A stretch of DNA of 64,000 bases from Marinobacter caseinilyticus (GCF_011074955.1 NZ_WUQJ01000020.1:124001-188000), one strand, 5' to 3'. Positions 37,599-47,054 are shown, counted from the stretch's first letter. Notes: a model not told the origin generated them from the letters alone. Numbers and translations: made by a program.

Positions 37599-39605
37599 TT
37601 GAGCCTGAAACGTCAGTTGCTGGTCGCCAGCCTGCTGATGCTCTTGATCCCCTGGGCCGGCTTGCAGTTTGTGCTGGAACTGGACGCCGCGCTGCGGGAA
37701 CAGGCGGTGCAACAATTGCATAGCCAGGCCGACCGTCTCGCCCGCAGCGCCGCCGGCCAGGTGCCGGCAACGGACTCGGACTCGGTGCTCTATGCCGCCC
37801 CCCTGCAACGCACTCTCAATATCGACGGTTACAGCGACGACTGGCCCGGTTACGACGACACCGAAACCGCCGCCACGCCCACTGCCGGTTCCATCAGTTG
37901 GCAGCAGGCCGTTGATGACGATGCCCTTTACCTGTTCCTGCGGGTGTCCGTTACCAACCCCCGCTACTACGATCCGGGCCAACCGGAACAGCCTTACGAG
38001 CACCTGGTGCTATTTTGGCAGGACGGAGACCGCCGCCACCAACGCCTGATTCGTACGCCAGCGCCCGGGCCAGTTGTGGGCTGGCGCCCGGGACGCACAC
38101 CCGCTCCGGATTACCGCATCACCGGGTTCTGGCAGGCCACCGGCCAGGGCTATCAGCTGGAACTCAAGCTGCCCCGCCCGGCGGACAACGGCCGCTTCGG
38201 CTTTGAGGTGCGACGCCCGGCCCCAGTCAGCACGCCAGGCCAGGCACCAGACCACAAGGCCGTGGTCGCCATCGCCGGCCCCAGTCTGGGGGCGCCGACG
38301 TTGCCCCGGCTGGTAACCCGGTTACCCGGCCTGGAGCGTATTCTGGAGCGCGCATTGTTGCCCGGCCAACAGGCTCGGGTAGTGGCGCCAGACGGCTGGC
38401 TGCTGGCGCACAGTACGGTGCCGGCACCGAACAACCGGCCCGAATTCGACACCATGAGCCCGCTGGAAATCGTCGAGCAGATCAGTCTCAATGGCTTGCG
38501 GGCACTGGTTCGGTACTTCCAGCCGGAACCGCTGATAATGCCGGATACCGTCACCCGGATGGATCGGGACCGGCTGACCGGCGAAGGCATCGTCCGGCAC
38601 GGCGAGGGTCCGGTCAGCCTGATGGTTGTCACGTCCCTGGCGGACGGTCACCGGCTGGTACTGGAGCAGTCGCTGGAGCAATTGCTGGCGTTGTCGGGCA
38701 ATACCCTGGGGTCGGTGATTGCCCGCAGTACCTTGCTGATCATTGGCCTGATGCTGGTGCTGCTGGGCTACGCCAGCTGGCTGTCGTGGCGTATTACCCG
38801 GCTGCAGCGGGCGGTGCGGGCCAGCGTGGATAACGATGGCCGGATTGTGGCCGCCATGCCGACCACCGCGGCCCGGGACGAGCTCGGGGAGCTGTCGCGA
38901 CAGTTCAGTCAGATGGTGGACAACCTACAGGGCTACACCCGTTACCTTGAAAGCTTTGCCCGGCGCCTGTCCCACGAACTCAAAACACCGGTTGCCGTGG
39001 TGCGCTCATCGCTCGAAAATCTGTCACAGGACGACCGTCCGGAGCACCAGGCCACTTACATCCAGCGCGCCCATCAGGCCACCGACCGGCTCAGCCAGAT
39101 TCTGCAGGGCATGAGCGAGGCGGCACGGCTGGAGCAGAGTTTTGATCACGCGGAAAAGGAACGATTCGACCTTGCGACGGTCGCCGCCCAAGCCGCCGAG
39201 GCCTACCAGGCCCTGGCGCCGAACCATCGTATTCGCTACGTGGGGCCGCCCGCCGGCCGGTTACTGACGGGTTCACCCGAACTCATGGTCCAGTTACTCG
39301 ATAAGCTGGTGGACAATGCCCGGGATTTCACACCCGAACAGGGTGCCATCGAAATTGACCTTGCCTCCGCCCCGGCTGGGCTGGTGCTGAGCGTGTTCAA
39401 TGAAGGCTCAACGTTGCCCGACCATCTGGCCAGCGAGATTTTCAGCCCGTTCGTGTCGTTGCGCGAGGGCAACGATCAGGGCCATCTGGGCCAGGGCCTG
39501 TTAATCGTGCGCCTGATCGCCGAGCACCACGGCGGCAAGGTACAGGCGGCCAATCACCCGGTCCGCCAGGGTGTGTGGTTTCAAATCTGGCTGCCTACGC
39601 CGTAA
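37599..39605 (+). CDS. pdsS: Dedicated sortase system histidine kinase
   Basis: A 668-residue membrane sensor. An N-terminal helix is followed by a long periplasmic region (about 30-360), whose first part resembles a carbohydrate-binding-like domain (NIDGYSDDWPGYDD). A second helix near 370-395, HAMP-like linker, H-box ARRLSHELKTPVAVVRSSLE (about 460) and ATPase with LDKLVDNARDFTP, FNEGS and GHLGQGLLIVRL follow. The N-box is intact and the G2 motif is GQGL. TTG start with GAGG eight bases upstream; three bases after pdsR. It overlaps the convergent DUF815 gene by 11 bp. Confidence 0.93.
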   Translation: MSLKRQLLVASLLMLLIPWAGLQFVLELDAALREQAVQQLHSQADRLARSAAGQVPATDSDSVLYAAPLQRTLNIDGYSDDWPGYDDTETAATPTAGSISWQQAVDDDALYLFLRVSVTNPRYYDPGQPEQPYEHLVLFWQDGDRRHQRLIRTPAPGPVVGWRPGRTPAPDYRITGFWQATGQGYQLELKLPRPADNGRFGFEVRRPAPVSTPGQAPDHKAVVAIAGPSLGAPTLPRLVTRLPGLERILERALLPGQQARVVAPDGWLLAHSTVPAPNNRPEFDTMSPLEIVEQISLNGLRALVRYFQPEPLIMPDTVTRMDRDRLTGEGIVRHGEGPVSLMVVTSLADGHRLVLEQSLEQLLALSGNTLGSVIARSTLLIIGLMLVLLGYASWLSWRITRLQRAVRASVDNDGRIVAAMPTTAARDELGELSRQFSQMVDNLQGYTRYLESFARRLSHELKTPVAVVRSSLENLSQDDRPEHQATYIQRAHQATDRLSQILQGMSEAARLEQSFDHAEKERFDLATVAAQAAEAYQALAPNHRIRYVGPPAGRLLTGSPELMVQLLDKLVDNARDFTPEQGAIEIDLASAPAGLVLSVFNEGSTLPDHLASEIFSPFVSLREGNDQGHLGQGLLIVRLIAEHHGGKVQAANHPVRQGVWFQIWLPTP

Positions 39606-40374
39606 ACGTCCCGGAAAACTGCCGATAAAACTGTTGCGCCGTGCGGCCATTGCGCACCCCGCGTCCGAGTGCAAACCGGATTGCCTCCTGATGCAGGGGC
39701 TGGCGATCCGTCACCTCAGGGAACAGCGCGTCAATCGCTTGCAGGTAAACCTCCTGCGAGAACGCGTAAAACGACAACTGCAAACCAAAGCGATCGGCCA
39801 GCGAAACTTGCTCTTCAATTGCCTCTGCCGGGTGCAGTTCGCCGTTTTTCACCTCACTGCCAAGGTTGTCGGCCATGAATTCCGGCATCAGATGCCGGCG
39901 ATTGGAAGTGGCGTAGACCCGAATATTCTCCGGTGGCAACTCCAGTGACCCTTCCAGCACGCTTTTCAGCGCCTTATACGACGACTCACCGGTTTCAAAC
40001 GACAGGTCGTCGCAATAGATGATGAACCGAAAGGGTTGCGCGCTGAGGTCATCGACGATCTCCGGCAAGTCCACCAGGTCGTCCTTGTCGACCTCGATGA
40101 TGCGCAATCCCCGGGCGGCGTAGCGGTTGAGAAGCGCCTTGATCAAGGACGATTTGCCCGTGCCCCTGGCCCCCCACAGCAACGTGTTGTTGGCCGGCAA
40201 ACCGTCCAGAAAGCGTTCGGTATTCCGGGCCAACGCGGCCTGCTGCCGCTCAATACCCTGCAGTTCATGCCACTGCACCGGATCAAGCCGGGTAATGGCC
40301 CGCAGCCCTTGCCGGTGGCGACGCCAGACAGCGGCGTTGGTGGCGGTCCAGTCAATGGTTTGCAACGCTGGCAT
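39595..40374 (-). CDS. DUF815 family AAA+ ATPase
   Basis: A 259-residue AAA-type ATPase. Walker A is LLWGARGTGKSSLIKALL, Walker B FIIYCDDLSFE, sensor region VYATSNRRHLMPEF and C-terminal helices with ALGRGVRNGRTAQQFYRQ. Function unknown, cytoplasmic. ATG at 40374 is chosen because GGAG precedes it; upstream in-frame residues are not family-like. Confidence 0.92.
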   Translation of the reverse strand: MPALQTIDWTATNAAVWRRHRQGLRAITRLDPVQWHELQGIERQQAALARNTERFLDGLPANNTLLWGARGTGKSSLIKALLNRYAARGLRIIEVDKDDLVDLPEIVDDLSAQPFRFIIYCDDLSFETGESSYKALKSVLEGSLELPPENIRVYATSNRRHLMPEFMADNLGSEVKNGELHPAEAIEEQVSLADRFGLQLSFYAFSQEVYLQAIDALFPEVTDRQPLHQEAIRFALGRGVRNGRTAQQFYRQFSGTFTA

Positions 40375-40554
40375 ATCGGTCTGATCTCCACTTATTATTG
40401 TCGGGCACCCAACCAACAGATACCGCCATTGCGTACGGTTCCCAGTGTCCCGTTTGGTTCGCGAGCCGCCGGGGCAAGTCTGATAAAATACGGTGTTCAT
40501 TGTCCAGACTTATTCAGAGTTTCCCTTGCCTACACTTCAGGAGATGTGTCCAAC

Positions 40555-40998
40555 ATGGCCGTAAAATCCGTCGCGCTCGTCGCCCACGACAACAAGAAAA
40601 AGGAACTGGTGGACTGGGTAGCCGCCAACAACACCCGCTTTGCCAACCTCAAACTCTACGCCAGCGGCACCACCGGTAAACTGTTGAGCAAAAGCCTGAA
40701 CCGCAGCGATATCCACTGCCTGCTGAGCGGCCCGCTGGGCGGCGATCAGCAAATCGGCGCTAAAATTGCCGAAGGTGAAATCGACCTGCTGGTGTTCTTC
40801 TGGGACCCGCTTGAGCCCCAGCCCCATGATCCGGACATCAAAGCGTTGCTGCGCATCGCGGCGTTGTGGAACATCCCGGTGGCCTGCAACCGGGCGACCG
40901 CCGAATTCATCCTGACCTCCGCGTACATGACGGATGACCAGCACCGCCCCACCAAACCGGATTTTTCCGAATACACCGAACGCCAGGTTGGCCACTGA
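40555..40998 (+). CDS. mgsA: Methylglyoxal synthase
   Basis: A 147-residue cytoplasmic lyase that turns dihydroxyacetone phosphate into methylglyoxal and phosphate, a glycolytic overflow route. Phosphate-binding ALVAHDNKKKEL, ASGTTGKLL, the catalytic acid region LSGPLGGDQQIGAKIAEGEI and LVFFWDPLEPQPHDPDIKAL are all present. ATG at 40555 has AGGAGAT upstream. Divergent from the DUF815 gene. Confidence 0.96.
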   Translation: MAVKSVALVAHDNKKKELVDWVAANNTRFANLKLYASGTTGKLLSKSLNRSDIHCLLSGPLGGDQQIGAKIAEGEIDLLVFFWDPLEPQPHDPDIKALLRIAALWNIPVACNRATAEFILTSAYMTDDQHRPTKPDFSEYTERQVGH

Positions 40999-41029
40999 CC
41001 CGGCCGCCGGACACGAGACTGGCCTGGCA

Positions 41030-42022
41030 TCAGGCCGACGCGTCGGCCGCCAGCCGGCGCCGGATATGGGCAAACAGCGTTTGCTGGAATTGTGCATCCA
41101 GCGGGTACAGATGCCCCCGCCCTGACAACGGATGCACCGTGGCCCGGGGCAGGCGACGGGCCAAGTGGTCGCAGAACGACTGCGGGGTGAACGGGTCGTC
41201 GCTGCCCTGGAACAGGTCGATGGGCAACCCCACCTCCGCCAGCTGAAACCCCCAGTGCGCAAGTTCCGTTTCGAGGTCCCGGGCAATGGCCCAACCGGAA
41301 CTGGTAAAACATTCACGCTGGTCCTGCCGGAACAACGCCCACAGCCTGGGCTGCGCCAGTATCGCACGATCGTCTTCACTGGCCAGCCGCCAGACCTTGT
41401 TCATATACGCATTGGGCCGAATGCGGGCGCAGCCAGCCATCAGCATGACCACCAGCCGGAACAGCCACAGGCTGCCTTTCAGCATGGCGGGGCCGGGTAA
41501 GCCGGTACTCAGAAACCAACGTTTGATGGCCGGGTACTCCGCGGCGGTGTACTCCTCGAAATGGGTATAGCTCGACAGCAACACGGCACAGCTGACCTGA
41601 CGCGGCATTGCGTACGCGCACGCCAGGGTTCGCGAGCCGCCGCTGGACCAGCCCAGATGCGCGAAACGCTGGATTCCCAGCCGGTCGGTAAAAGCCCGGA
41701 CATCGTCGGCGTAATCCAGCAGGGTCCGATTCGGCTGATAAGTGGACTGGCCTATGCCGGGCCGGTCGAGGGCAAAAACCTGGAACCCGGCGGCCTGCGC
41801 CTGCTCGTGGAAAAACAGCGCTTCAAGGCGTGAGCCCGGCATGCCATGGCCAAAGAGCAGCGGGTAACCGTTGGGATCACCACAGGTGACGTAGGCCAGG
41901 GTCCGGCCATCGGGTAGTGACAGGGTCAGGTCGTGCCTTGGTGGTGTGTGCGCTTGTGGGGATGCGGGGCTATCCAAAGGCGTTTTTACAACGCTCTGAT
42001 TGTTTTGGGTCGTACCCTGCAT
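41030..42022 (-). CDS. Alpha/beta hydrolase
   Basis: A 330-residue serine hydrolase. Oxyanion region GHGMPGSRLE, nucleophile elbow GWSSGGSRTLACAYA, acid residue in FQGSDDPFTPQSF and catalytic His in GRGHLYPLDAQF give a full triad. The first 30 residues are a disordered, Pro-rich leader. Substrate unknown; lipase/esterase or epoxide-hydrolase-like activity is possible. Convergent with mgsA. Confidence 0.88.
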   Translation of the reverse strand: MQGTTQNNQSVVKTPLDSPASPQAHTPPRHDLTLSLPDGRTLAYVTCGDPNGYPLLFGHGMPGSRLEALFFHEQAQAAGFQVFALDRPGIGQSTYQPNRTLLDYADDVRAFTDRLGIQRFAHLGWSSGGSRTLACAYAMPRQVSCAVLLSSYTHFEEYTAAEYPAIKRWFLSTGLPGPAMLKGSLWLFRLVVMLMAGCARIRPNAYMNKVWRLASEDDRAILAQPRLWALFRQDQRECFTSSGWAIARDLETELAHWGFQLAEVGLPIDLFQGSDDPFTPQSFCDHLARRLPRATVHPLSGRGHLYPLDAQFQQTLFAHIRRRLAADASA

Positions 42023-42157
42023 GTTGATACCCCTCGGCTGGTCACTGACTGATCATAGCCCACGAACCGCCGGCTTGCTGAGTGGTTGAACGGCCCCGGC
42101 TTTGCTAAGCTGGCGCCCGACCCACCCCCTAGGAACGGCTGAGGCCGGAGGCGCAGG

Positions 42158-42715
42158 ATGCGACCACTTTCAATACAAAGACTCCCAACACGAATTCTCT
42201 CAGTATTAACCCCAGCATTACTCTCAGAACGAATGCCCACTTTCCGAAGGCACTTGGTTCGGACATTCTCAAGACAACCACGCTGGCTGGCACTCGTCGT
42301 TGCAATGGGCGCCGCAGTCCCAAATCTCGGCATGGCCGACATTTATCGCTGTGAGCGGGCCCATCAGACCGTATTTTCGGACAGTCCGTGCGGGCAGAAT
42401 GCACTAACCATCACCGTTGACCCGGCCCACACCGGCGGCCGGCTCGACACCGGAACCGACGTCACGTTCTGGCAGCCGCCCGAACGGGCCACCCGATCTC
42501 AACAGCCGGGCTGCCAGGCGGGCTACATCCAGTCCACGGAACTGCGCCGTTTACGGGTCAAACAACGGGTACGCGAGGGCATGACCGCAAAGCAGGTGCG
42601 CTACATCCTTGGCAGCCCGGACAGCCACGATGGCCAGTGGTGGGTGTACCGCCGCAAAGGCGAGGAGACCGGGCGTTACCTGATGCGTAACGGTTGCCTC
42701 GCCCGCTGGCGCTAG
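42158..42715 (+). CDS. DUF4124-type exported protein with SmpA/OmlA-like segment
   Basis: A 185-residue protein. After a hydrophobic stretch (ALVVAMGAAVPNLGMA) it has a DUF4124-like start (DIYRCERAHQTVFSDSPCG) and a C-terminal GMTAKQVRYILGSPDSHDGQ that resembles the BamE/SmpA repeat. ATG at 42158 has a strong GGAGG six bases upstream, but leaves an unusually long N-terminal region before the signal helix; ATG at 42233 is a more normal signal-peptide start with a weak ribosome site. Function unknown, likely periplasmic. Confidence 0.72.
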   Translation: MRPLSIQRLPTRILSVLTPALLSERMPTFRRHLVRTFSRQPRWLALVVAMGAAVPNLGMADIYRCERAHQTVFSDSPCGQNALTITVDPAHTGGRLDTGTDVTFWQPPERATRSQQPGCQAGYIQSTELRRLRVKQRVREGMTAKQVRYILGSPDSHDGQWWVYRRKGEETGRYLMRNGCLARWR

Positions 42716-42754
42716 GGTGCTGCCCCTGATAGGGCGCACCCATGGTCAGGCAGG

Positions 42755-43486
42755 CTAGTCGCCGGACGGCTTAATGCCCACATACACCGTGTTGGAAGAC
42801 TCGCCATTCTGCAACGGGTTGTAGAAGGTCACGATGTGGGACGCGGTATCGGTGAACAATTCGTTCAGCGTGATCATGAAAGTCTCATCGGGCGGATCAT
42901 TGGACCACAGCGCAAACACTCCGCCAGGGCGTAACTGTCGGGCCATTTTGCCGAGACTCCCGACCGTGTAGAAGCTGGCGTTGGACGCGTTCAGCAGCGC
43001 ACGGGGAGAATGGTCGATATCCAGCAAAATGGCATCGAACAGCCGGCCTGGCTGATCCGGATCAAAGCCGCCGGCGTCTTCGACCGCCAAGTCAAAGAAG
43101 CTGCCATGGACATACCGGCACCGGGGGTCGGAATTCAGCGTGTGTCCGAGCGGCACTTTTTCCTGCTGGTGCCAGCCGATCACTGTATCCAGCGCCTCCA
43201 CCACCAACAAGTCGCCCACCCGGTCATTTTTCAAGGCCGCCTCTGCGGTGTAGCCCAGGCCGAGGCCGCCCACCACCACGTCGAGATCCCGACCGGCGAC
43301 CGCAGCCAGGCCCAGATCCGCCAGGGCCACTTCGGCTTCGACAAACATGCTGGACATCAAAAATTCCTCGCCCAGCTTTACCTCGTAGATATCCCGATCC
43401 CCCATGGCCGGAATACGGCGGCGGCGCAGGGTAATCTCACCCAATGCAGAGGGCTGGCTGTCAATCTGCTCAAACAAAAGACCCAT
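42755..43486 (-). CDS. Spermidine-synthase-like methyl/aminopropyl-transferase fold protein
   Basis: A 243-residue Rossmann-fold protein resembling polyamine aminopropyltransferases: VVGGLGLGYTAEAAL is the nucleotide-binding loop, VVEALDTVIGWHQ the acidic ribose contact and AILLDIDHSPRALL the active-site strand. The gatekeeping motifs of true spermidine synthases are not evident (the usual D-G sequence is altered to LDID), so the reaction is uncertain. Not in an operon with polyamine genes. Confidence 0.78.
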   Translation of the reverse strand: MGLLFEQIDSQPSALGEITLRRRRIPAMGDRDIYEVKLGEEFLMSSMFVEAEVALADLGLAAVAGRDLDVVVGGLGLGYTAEAALKNDRVGDLLVVEALDTVIGWHQQEKVPLGHTLNSDPRCRYVHGSFFDLAVEDAGGFDPDQPGRLFDAILLDIDHSPRALLNASNASFYTVGSLGKMARQLRPGGVFALWSNDPPDETFMITLNELFTDTASHIVTFYNPLQNGESSNTVYVGIKPSGD

Positions 43487-43663
43487 GTTTTCGTCCAGTC
43501 GGTCGGTGGCGTGGAGTGTCTGGTTGAATGGTACCAGCTATGGCCGACAAGTGGCCCGAACCGGCCATAGCTTAACTCAATGTCTGTGTTTAAACGTGCC
43601 GTATTGATTCTTCGGGCCGCCGTCACCACTGTATCGGTATTCATTGACCAATGAGGCACCCCC

Positions 43664-44101
43664 ATGTCTGACACCGTTCATATCGCCTGCCCTCACTGCC
43701 TGAAAAGTAACCGGGTTCCCGCCAGCCGAATAGCCGACAAGCCACGCTGTGGGGCCTGCAAACAGGCGCTGGTGGACGGCGACCTGGCCGAATTGACCGA
43801 TGCTGGCATGGCACGTTTTCTCAACCAGTCCGACCTGCCGGTACTGGTGGACTTCTGGGCCAGTTGGTGCGGCCCCTGTAAAGCCATGGCCCCGGCGTTT
43901 CAGAGCGCGGCCCGGCAGTGGGGCGGCAAGGTCGCCTTTGCCAAACTCAACACCGAACAGGCCCAACAATCGGCCGCCCACTTCGGTATTCGCAGCATCC
44001 CCACGCTGATTCTGTTCCGCAACGGCAAGGAGATTTCACGCCAGAGTGGCGCCATGACCGCGCCCCAGTTACAGCACTGGCTGCAGGGCCAACTGGGCTA
44101 A
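43664..44101 (+). CDS. trxC: Thioredoxin 2
   Basis: A 145-residue TrxC: an N-terminal zinc finger with two CxxC pairs (CPHC and CGAC) precedes the thioredoxin fold with active site WASWCGPCKAMAP and the cis-Pro region IRSIPTLILF. Zinc-bound TrxC is typically OxyR-induced and reduces disulfides during oxidative stress. It stands alone, divergent from the spermidine-synthase-like gene. Confidence 0.96.
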   Translation: MSDTVHIACPHCLKSNRVPASRIADKPRCGACKQALVDGDLAELTDAGMARFLNQSDLPVLVDFWASWCGPCKAMAPAFQSAARQWGGKVAFAKLNTEQAQQSAAHFGIRSIPTLILFRNGKEISRQSGAMTAPQLQHWLQGQLG

Positions 44102-44121
44102 AGGGACAGCCCAGGTGCAGC

Positions 44122-44535
44122 TCAGCGATCGTTGCGGGGCGGAATTGCGTACGTGCCGACCGCGTGGGCAACCGGCTCCTCGTTGCCTTCCGAGTAGAGC
44201 AGTACATCGCCAACCGCGAGGGAACGGCCGCATTTGATCAGCCGGCACTCCGCAACGATGTCCTTGTCCGCCGCCGGCTTCCGCAGGAAACTGATGTTCA
44301 GATTGGTGGTCACGGCCAGTGGCACAATGCCGATTTCACCCAATATCGCCACATAGAGCGCACAATCGGCGACCGCCATCATCACCGGCCCCGATACTGT
44401 GCCGCCGGGACGCAGTTCATCGATTCCGATCTTGTGGCGCACGGTCGCCGACCGATCACCCACATCATCAATGAGGATGTTGCTTTGCGGAAAATCCGCC
44501 GCCATGAATTCACAAATTTGCTGCTTGGTGGCCAC
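44122..44535 (-). CDS. PaaI-type hotdog-fold thioesterase
   Basis: A 137-residue hotdog protein with RPGGTVSGPVMMAVADCALY (catalytic Asp region of the PaaI/YdiI branch) and TTNLNISFLRKPA. It should hydrolyse an acyl- or aryl-CoA thioester. Convergent with trxC, 20 bp apart. Confidence 0.87.
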   Translation of the reverse strand: MATKQQICEFMAADFPQSNILIDDVGDRSATVRHKIGIDELRPGGTVSGPVMMAVADCALYVAILGEIGIVPLAVTTNLNISFLRKPAADKDIVAECRLIKCGRSLAVGDVLLYSEGNEEPVAHAVGTYAIPPRNDR

Positions 44536-44912
44536 AACGACTCCAGATCAGATTGAGTGTGGGATTCTAAACTGCGTTCCACTCTACACCATTGCGTTGT
44601 CGTCTTGACGGCCCGCGGCGTTGCTCTTTTTCGGAGTTACGAGTGTGTCCGCCGAACCGGGGACGTCCAGGTTAGGCCTGAGGGGGCTGTCAGCCCTGTC
44701 TTCTGGGCACGTACAAACATCCGGAGCAGGACAAGTTAGGGCAAGTTCAAACCGGCTGTTTGTCAAACAAGCGAGGGCAGCATCGGGCTCGGTAAAACCG
44801 GGACGAATGTGTTTCAGGCCTGCTCACGTGACGCCATTGAAGGCCCGTTGAGCTGAGCCGCAACCAGCAACTTTCTGTCCCGGTCGTATTGATTGGGATT
44901 GTGCACAGAGCC
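44536..44912. other. 377-base gap without a gene
   Basis: Only short unlikely frames. GTTAGGC at about 44674-44680 matches an attC core but no paired arm was found nearby, so I do not call a site. Composition is GC-rich like the chromosome. Confidence 0.45.
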
Positions 44913-45404
44913 TCACTCCTCCTGCGGCTCCACCAACTGGAAGTAAGCGGTCTTGGGTGTTACACCGGGCTCCAGGGCCGCTGGGGCTTCAGTGCCCTCA
45001 ACCGGCAAAGACCGAATGAAGGCGTAGATCGCCCGAACATCCTGCTCTTCCATTTCATGCAAAGCCCACCACGGCATGGGCGGTCTTGGTTTGGCGGTTG
45101 TGACCACAGAAACCCACTCGTCTTCATCCATCTGGCTGGCAAACAGCCGCAGGTTGATCGGATAGGTCGTGCCCCAGGGGCCGTGCCAGCCTAGGGTGTC
45201 GCCCATTAACCACTGGCTTTCCGGCAACGTACCCTCACTCGGCATGTAACCGGACGAATGGCAGTCGTTGCAACCGGACATCATGATCAGATAACGCCCC
45301 CGGTCAATTTGCGCCTGATCACGGCTGGAAGAGTCGGCCAACATGGCGGCCGGAAGAATGGCACACAAAGACAACGTTACCGCCAATAACAGAGAACCTT
45401 TCAT
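44913..45404 (-). CDS. Class I c-type cytochrome (exported)
   Basis: A 163-residue exported protein with signal peptide (MKGSLLLAVTLSLCAILPAA). One heme-attachment motif GCNDCHSSG is about residue 45, and candidate Met ligands lie in KPRPPMPWWALHEMEEQD; the helix IYAFIRSLP is typical of cytochrome c C-termini. Periplasmic electron carrier, partner unknown. ATG 45404 has GGAGG five bases upstream. Confidence 0.88.
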   Translation of the reverse strand: MKGSLLLAVTLSLCAILPAAMLADSSSRDQAQIDRGRYLIMMSGCNDCHSSGYMPSEGTLPESQWLMGDTLGWHGPWGTTYPINLRLFASQMDEDEWVSVVTTAKPRPPMPWWALHEMEEQDVRAIYAFIRSLPVEGTEAPAALEPGVTPKTAYFQLVEPQEE

Positions 45405-45735
45405 AGGGACCTCCACTATCAGAACTGAACAGCGTTAAACGGAAATTGACGAAGCACTCAAAGGTGCGCATCGGCACGCCTTCAAGAATGGATGAAATGA
45501 TCTTTGCACCAGGGTGGTCCCAAAACGACCGACCCACTCATGGATCGACCCTTTCTTTCCTTGACCGGAAGGTAGTTCTCAAATTATCACCGCGGTGAAC
45601 ATTCAACAAGTGAGGAATTGAGGCTCGGCACCGAATAACCCGCTGTTCATGGCCGACGGTCAGGGTGCTGGGGCGCTCGATACTATCCTGGTCGCTCACA
45701 GCAAGCCCTTGATCTGTGTTATCCAATTGATACGC
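45405..45735. other. 331-base gap with one doubtful small frame
   Basis: A leftward 62-codon frame at 45538-45726 has no ribosome site and no family I recognise; it includes RVIRCRASIPHLLNVHRGDN. I see no terminator or repeat. Confidence 0.4.
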
Positions 45736-46281
45736 TCAGTGCTTACAGTGCGCCCTGAACCAATGCTGAATTTCTGTGGCCTCGTATTCAAGCTGGACGC
45801 CATTCAGGAGATCGGGAATCACGTGTCGGTACTTTACCTGAAAAAAGTGGACAAACTCGTGGACCAAACTGTCCAGTCTGGAGCTTTCGAGAACCAGGAT
45901 GGTATTTTGATCGGGGAAATAGTACGGGAACATGGCGTGAAAGGGGCCGGCGGTCTGTCTTAGCCAGAGATTGAATTCCTCCTCAGTCAATTCAAGGTCG
46001 GTCAATATGGCTGGCATGGGAACCGTGCGATCAATCGTGATCCCCATTTTCCGGGCCACCATCAAAAATAGTTCGTTGCTGTACTGCCTGAAATTTGAAA
46101 TATCCTTGATCTGCGAGGTCGGGAAGCACTCACTAACACCACCACCGTTGACGAGGCTCTCTTCCTGAGCCGTGCCATTCGAGGGCATGAAGGAAATCAA
46201 GGAAATCAGCGACACCCATACGCCCGCTCTGACAACAGAGAGCGGGGGCGCCCCGCCACACAGTCCCTTGCTGCTCTTCAT
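45736..46281 (-). CDS. Putative exported zinc metalloprotease (HExxH)
   Basis: A 181-residue protein with a likely signal peptide ending near NGTAQEE. The motif SLVHEFVHFFQVKYRHVI supplies HEFVH (about residue 140) as the zinc/catalytic HExxH, and the downstream Glu in LEYEATEIQHWF could be the third ligand, a gluzincin-like pattern. I do not recognise a named family beyond similarity in style to DUF6647-like zincins. Substrate unknown. Confidence 0.68.
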   Translation of the reverse strand: MKSSKGLCGGAPPLSVVRAGVWVSLISLISFMPSNGTAQEESLVNGGGVSECFPTSQIKDISNFRQYSNELFLMVARKMGITIDRTVPMPAILTDLELTEEEFNLWLRQTAGPFHAMFPYYFPDQNTILVLESSRLDSLVHEFVHFFQVKYRHVIPDLLNGVQLEYEATEIQHWFRAHCKH

Positions 46282-46639
46282 CCCGACCTTACCCTGATAC
46301 CCGCCGCATGACTCGAGTAGCGCCCCAACGAACGTCTCGCCCTTTATTGCGGGGTTGGCCTGTGAGCGACCCCTGTTCCCTGGGTCCTGGTTTCGGTGTC
46401 GCGAGAGTCAATGCGGATCAGGTTTGGCGCCCGGCAAACGGCGAGCGTTTCACAACCGTGTTCTCACACATGCTCCACCCTGTACACAGACCTACGGAGC
46501 CTACCGGATGTTCCAACAATGCAAATTCCATTCATCGCTAATGCCAGACACTTGCACAAAACGCATACACCAAGCCACGATCTTGCGGCAACGCCACGCT
46601 TAAAAGTGTCCGACCTCAGCACTGGGTCAGGCGCCGGTT
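46282..46639. other. 358-base gap without a convincing gene
   Basis: Several overlapping short frames on the + strand read as noise. The leftward sequence contains CGGACACTTTTAAGCG, similar to parts of the attC-like site near 59.9 kb, but no full site can be drawn. Confidence 0.4.
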
Positions 46640-47020
46640 TCACGACGCCGAATCCCTGTCCCACACTATATTTTTCTTGGACCTGTCAAAATACGGAGCA
46701 AACACGGAAAGCGCTGCAAAACGTTGCCCTGCTTCGAGTATCGGGCCATGTAGCGTGTTTTGGGGAATGAAGACCACGTCGCCTTTATGCACTTTCTTAA
46801 CTTCGTCACCCACTTTAAAGTCAACGTTGCCTTCAATGATAACGAGTATCTCGTCGTGATAATTTTGAGTATGAAGTGCATTGCCACTGTCACGAACGAT
46901 TCCCACGTTTGCCGTCAAATGCCGACCATCAAAAACGAACGCCCTTTTGATCGGATCATTTTTGGTCGATTCATCGGTTTCGAGCCGCTCAACTATCTGA
47001 TTGAGGTTTTTAAAGTACAT
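46640..47020 (-). CDS. Small cupin-domain protein
   Basis: A 126-residue single cupin. Metal-site motif 1 is reduced (ALHTQNYHDEILVIIEGNVD) with His and Glu present, and motif 2 is VVFIPQNTLHGPI. It is a small beta-barrel, perhaps a sugar- or ligand-binding or isomerase-like protein; not further assignable. ATG 47020 follows GGAGG. Lower GC than the neighbours and a GTTGGGC core 34 bp upstream suggest an integron-type cassette. Confidence 0.8.
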   Translation of the reverse strand: MYFKNLNQIVERLETDESTKNDPIKRAFVFDGRHLTANVGIVRDSGNALHTQNYHDEILVIIEGNVDFKVGDEVKKVHKGDVVFIPQNTLHGPILEAGQRFAALSVFAPYFDRSKKNIVWDRDSAS

Positions 47021-47054
47021 CACTTTAGTTTCCTCCCGAGACGATTACTTGGGC

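Noticed and set aside
44536-44912. attC at GTTAGGC near 44674
   Set aside because: A perfect core but no partner core or pairing arms within 150 bp; chance match likely.
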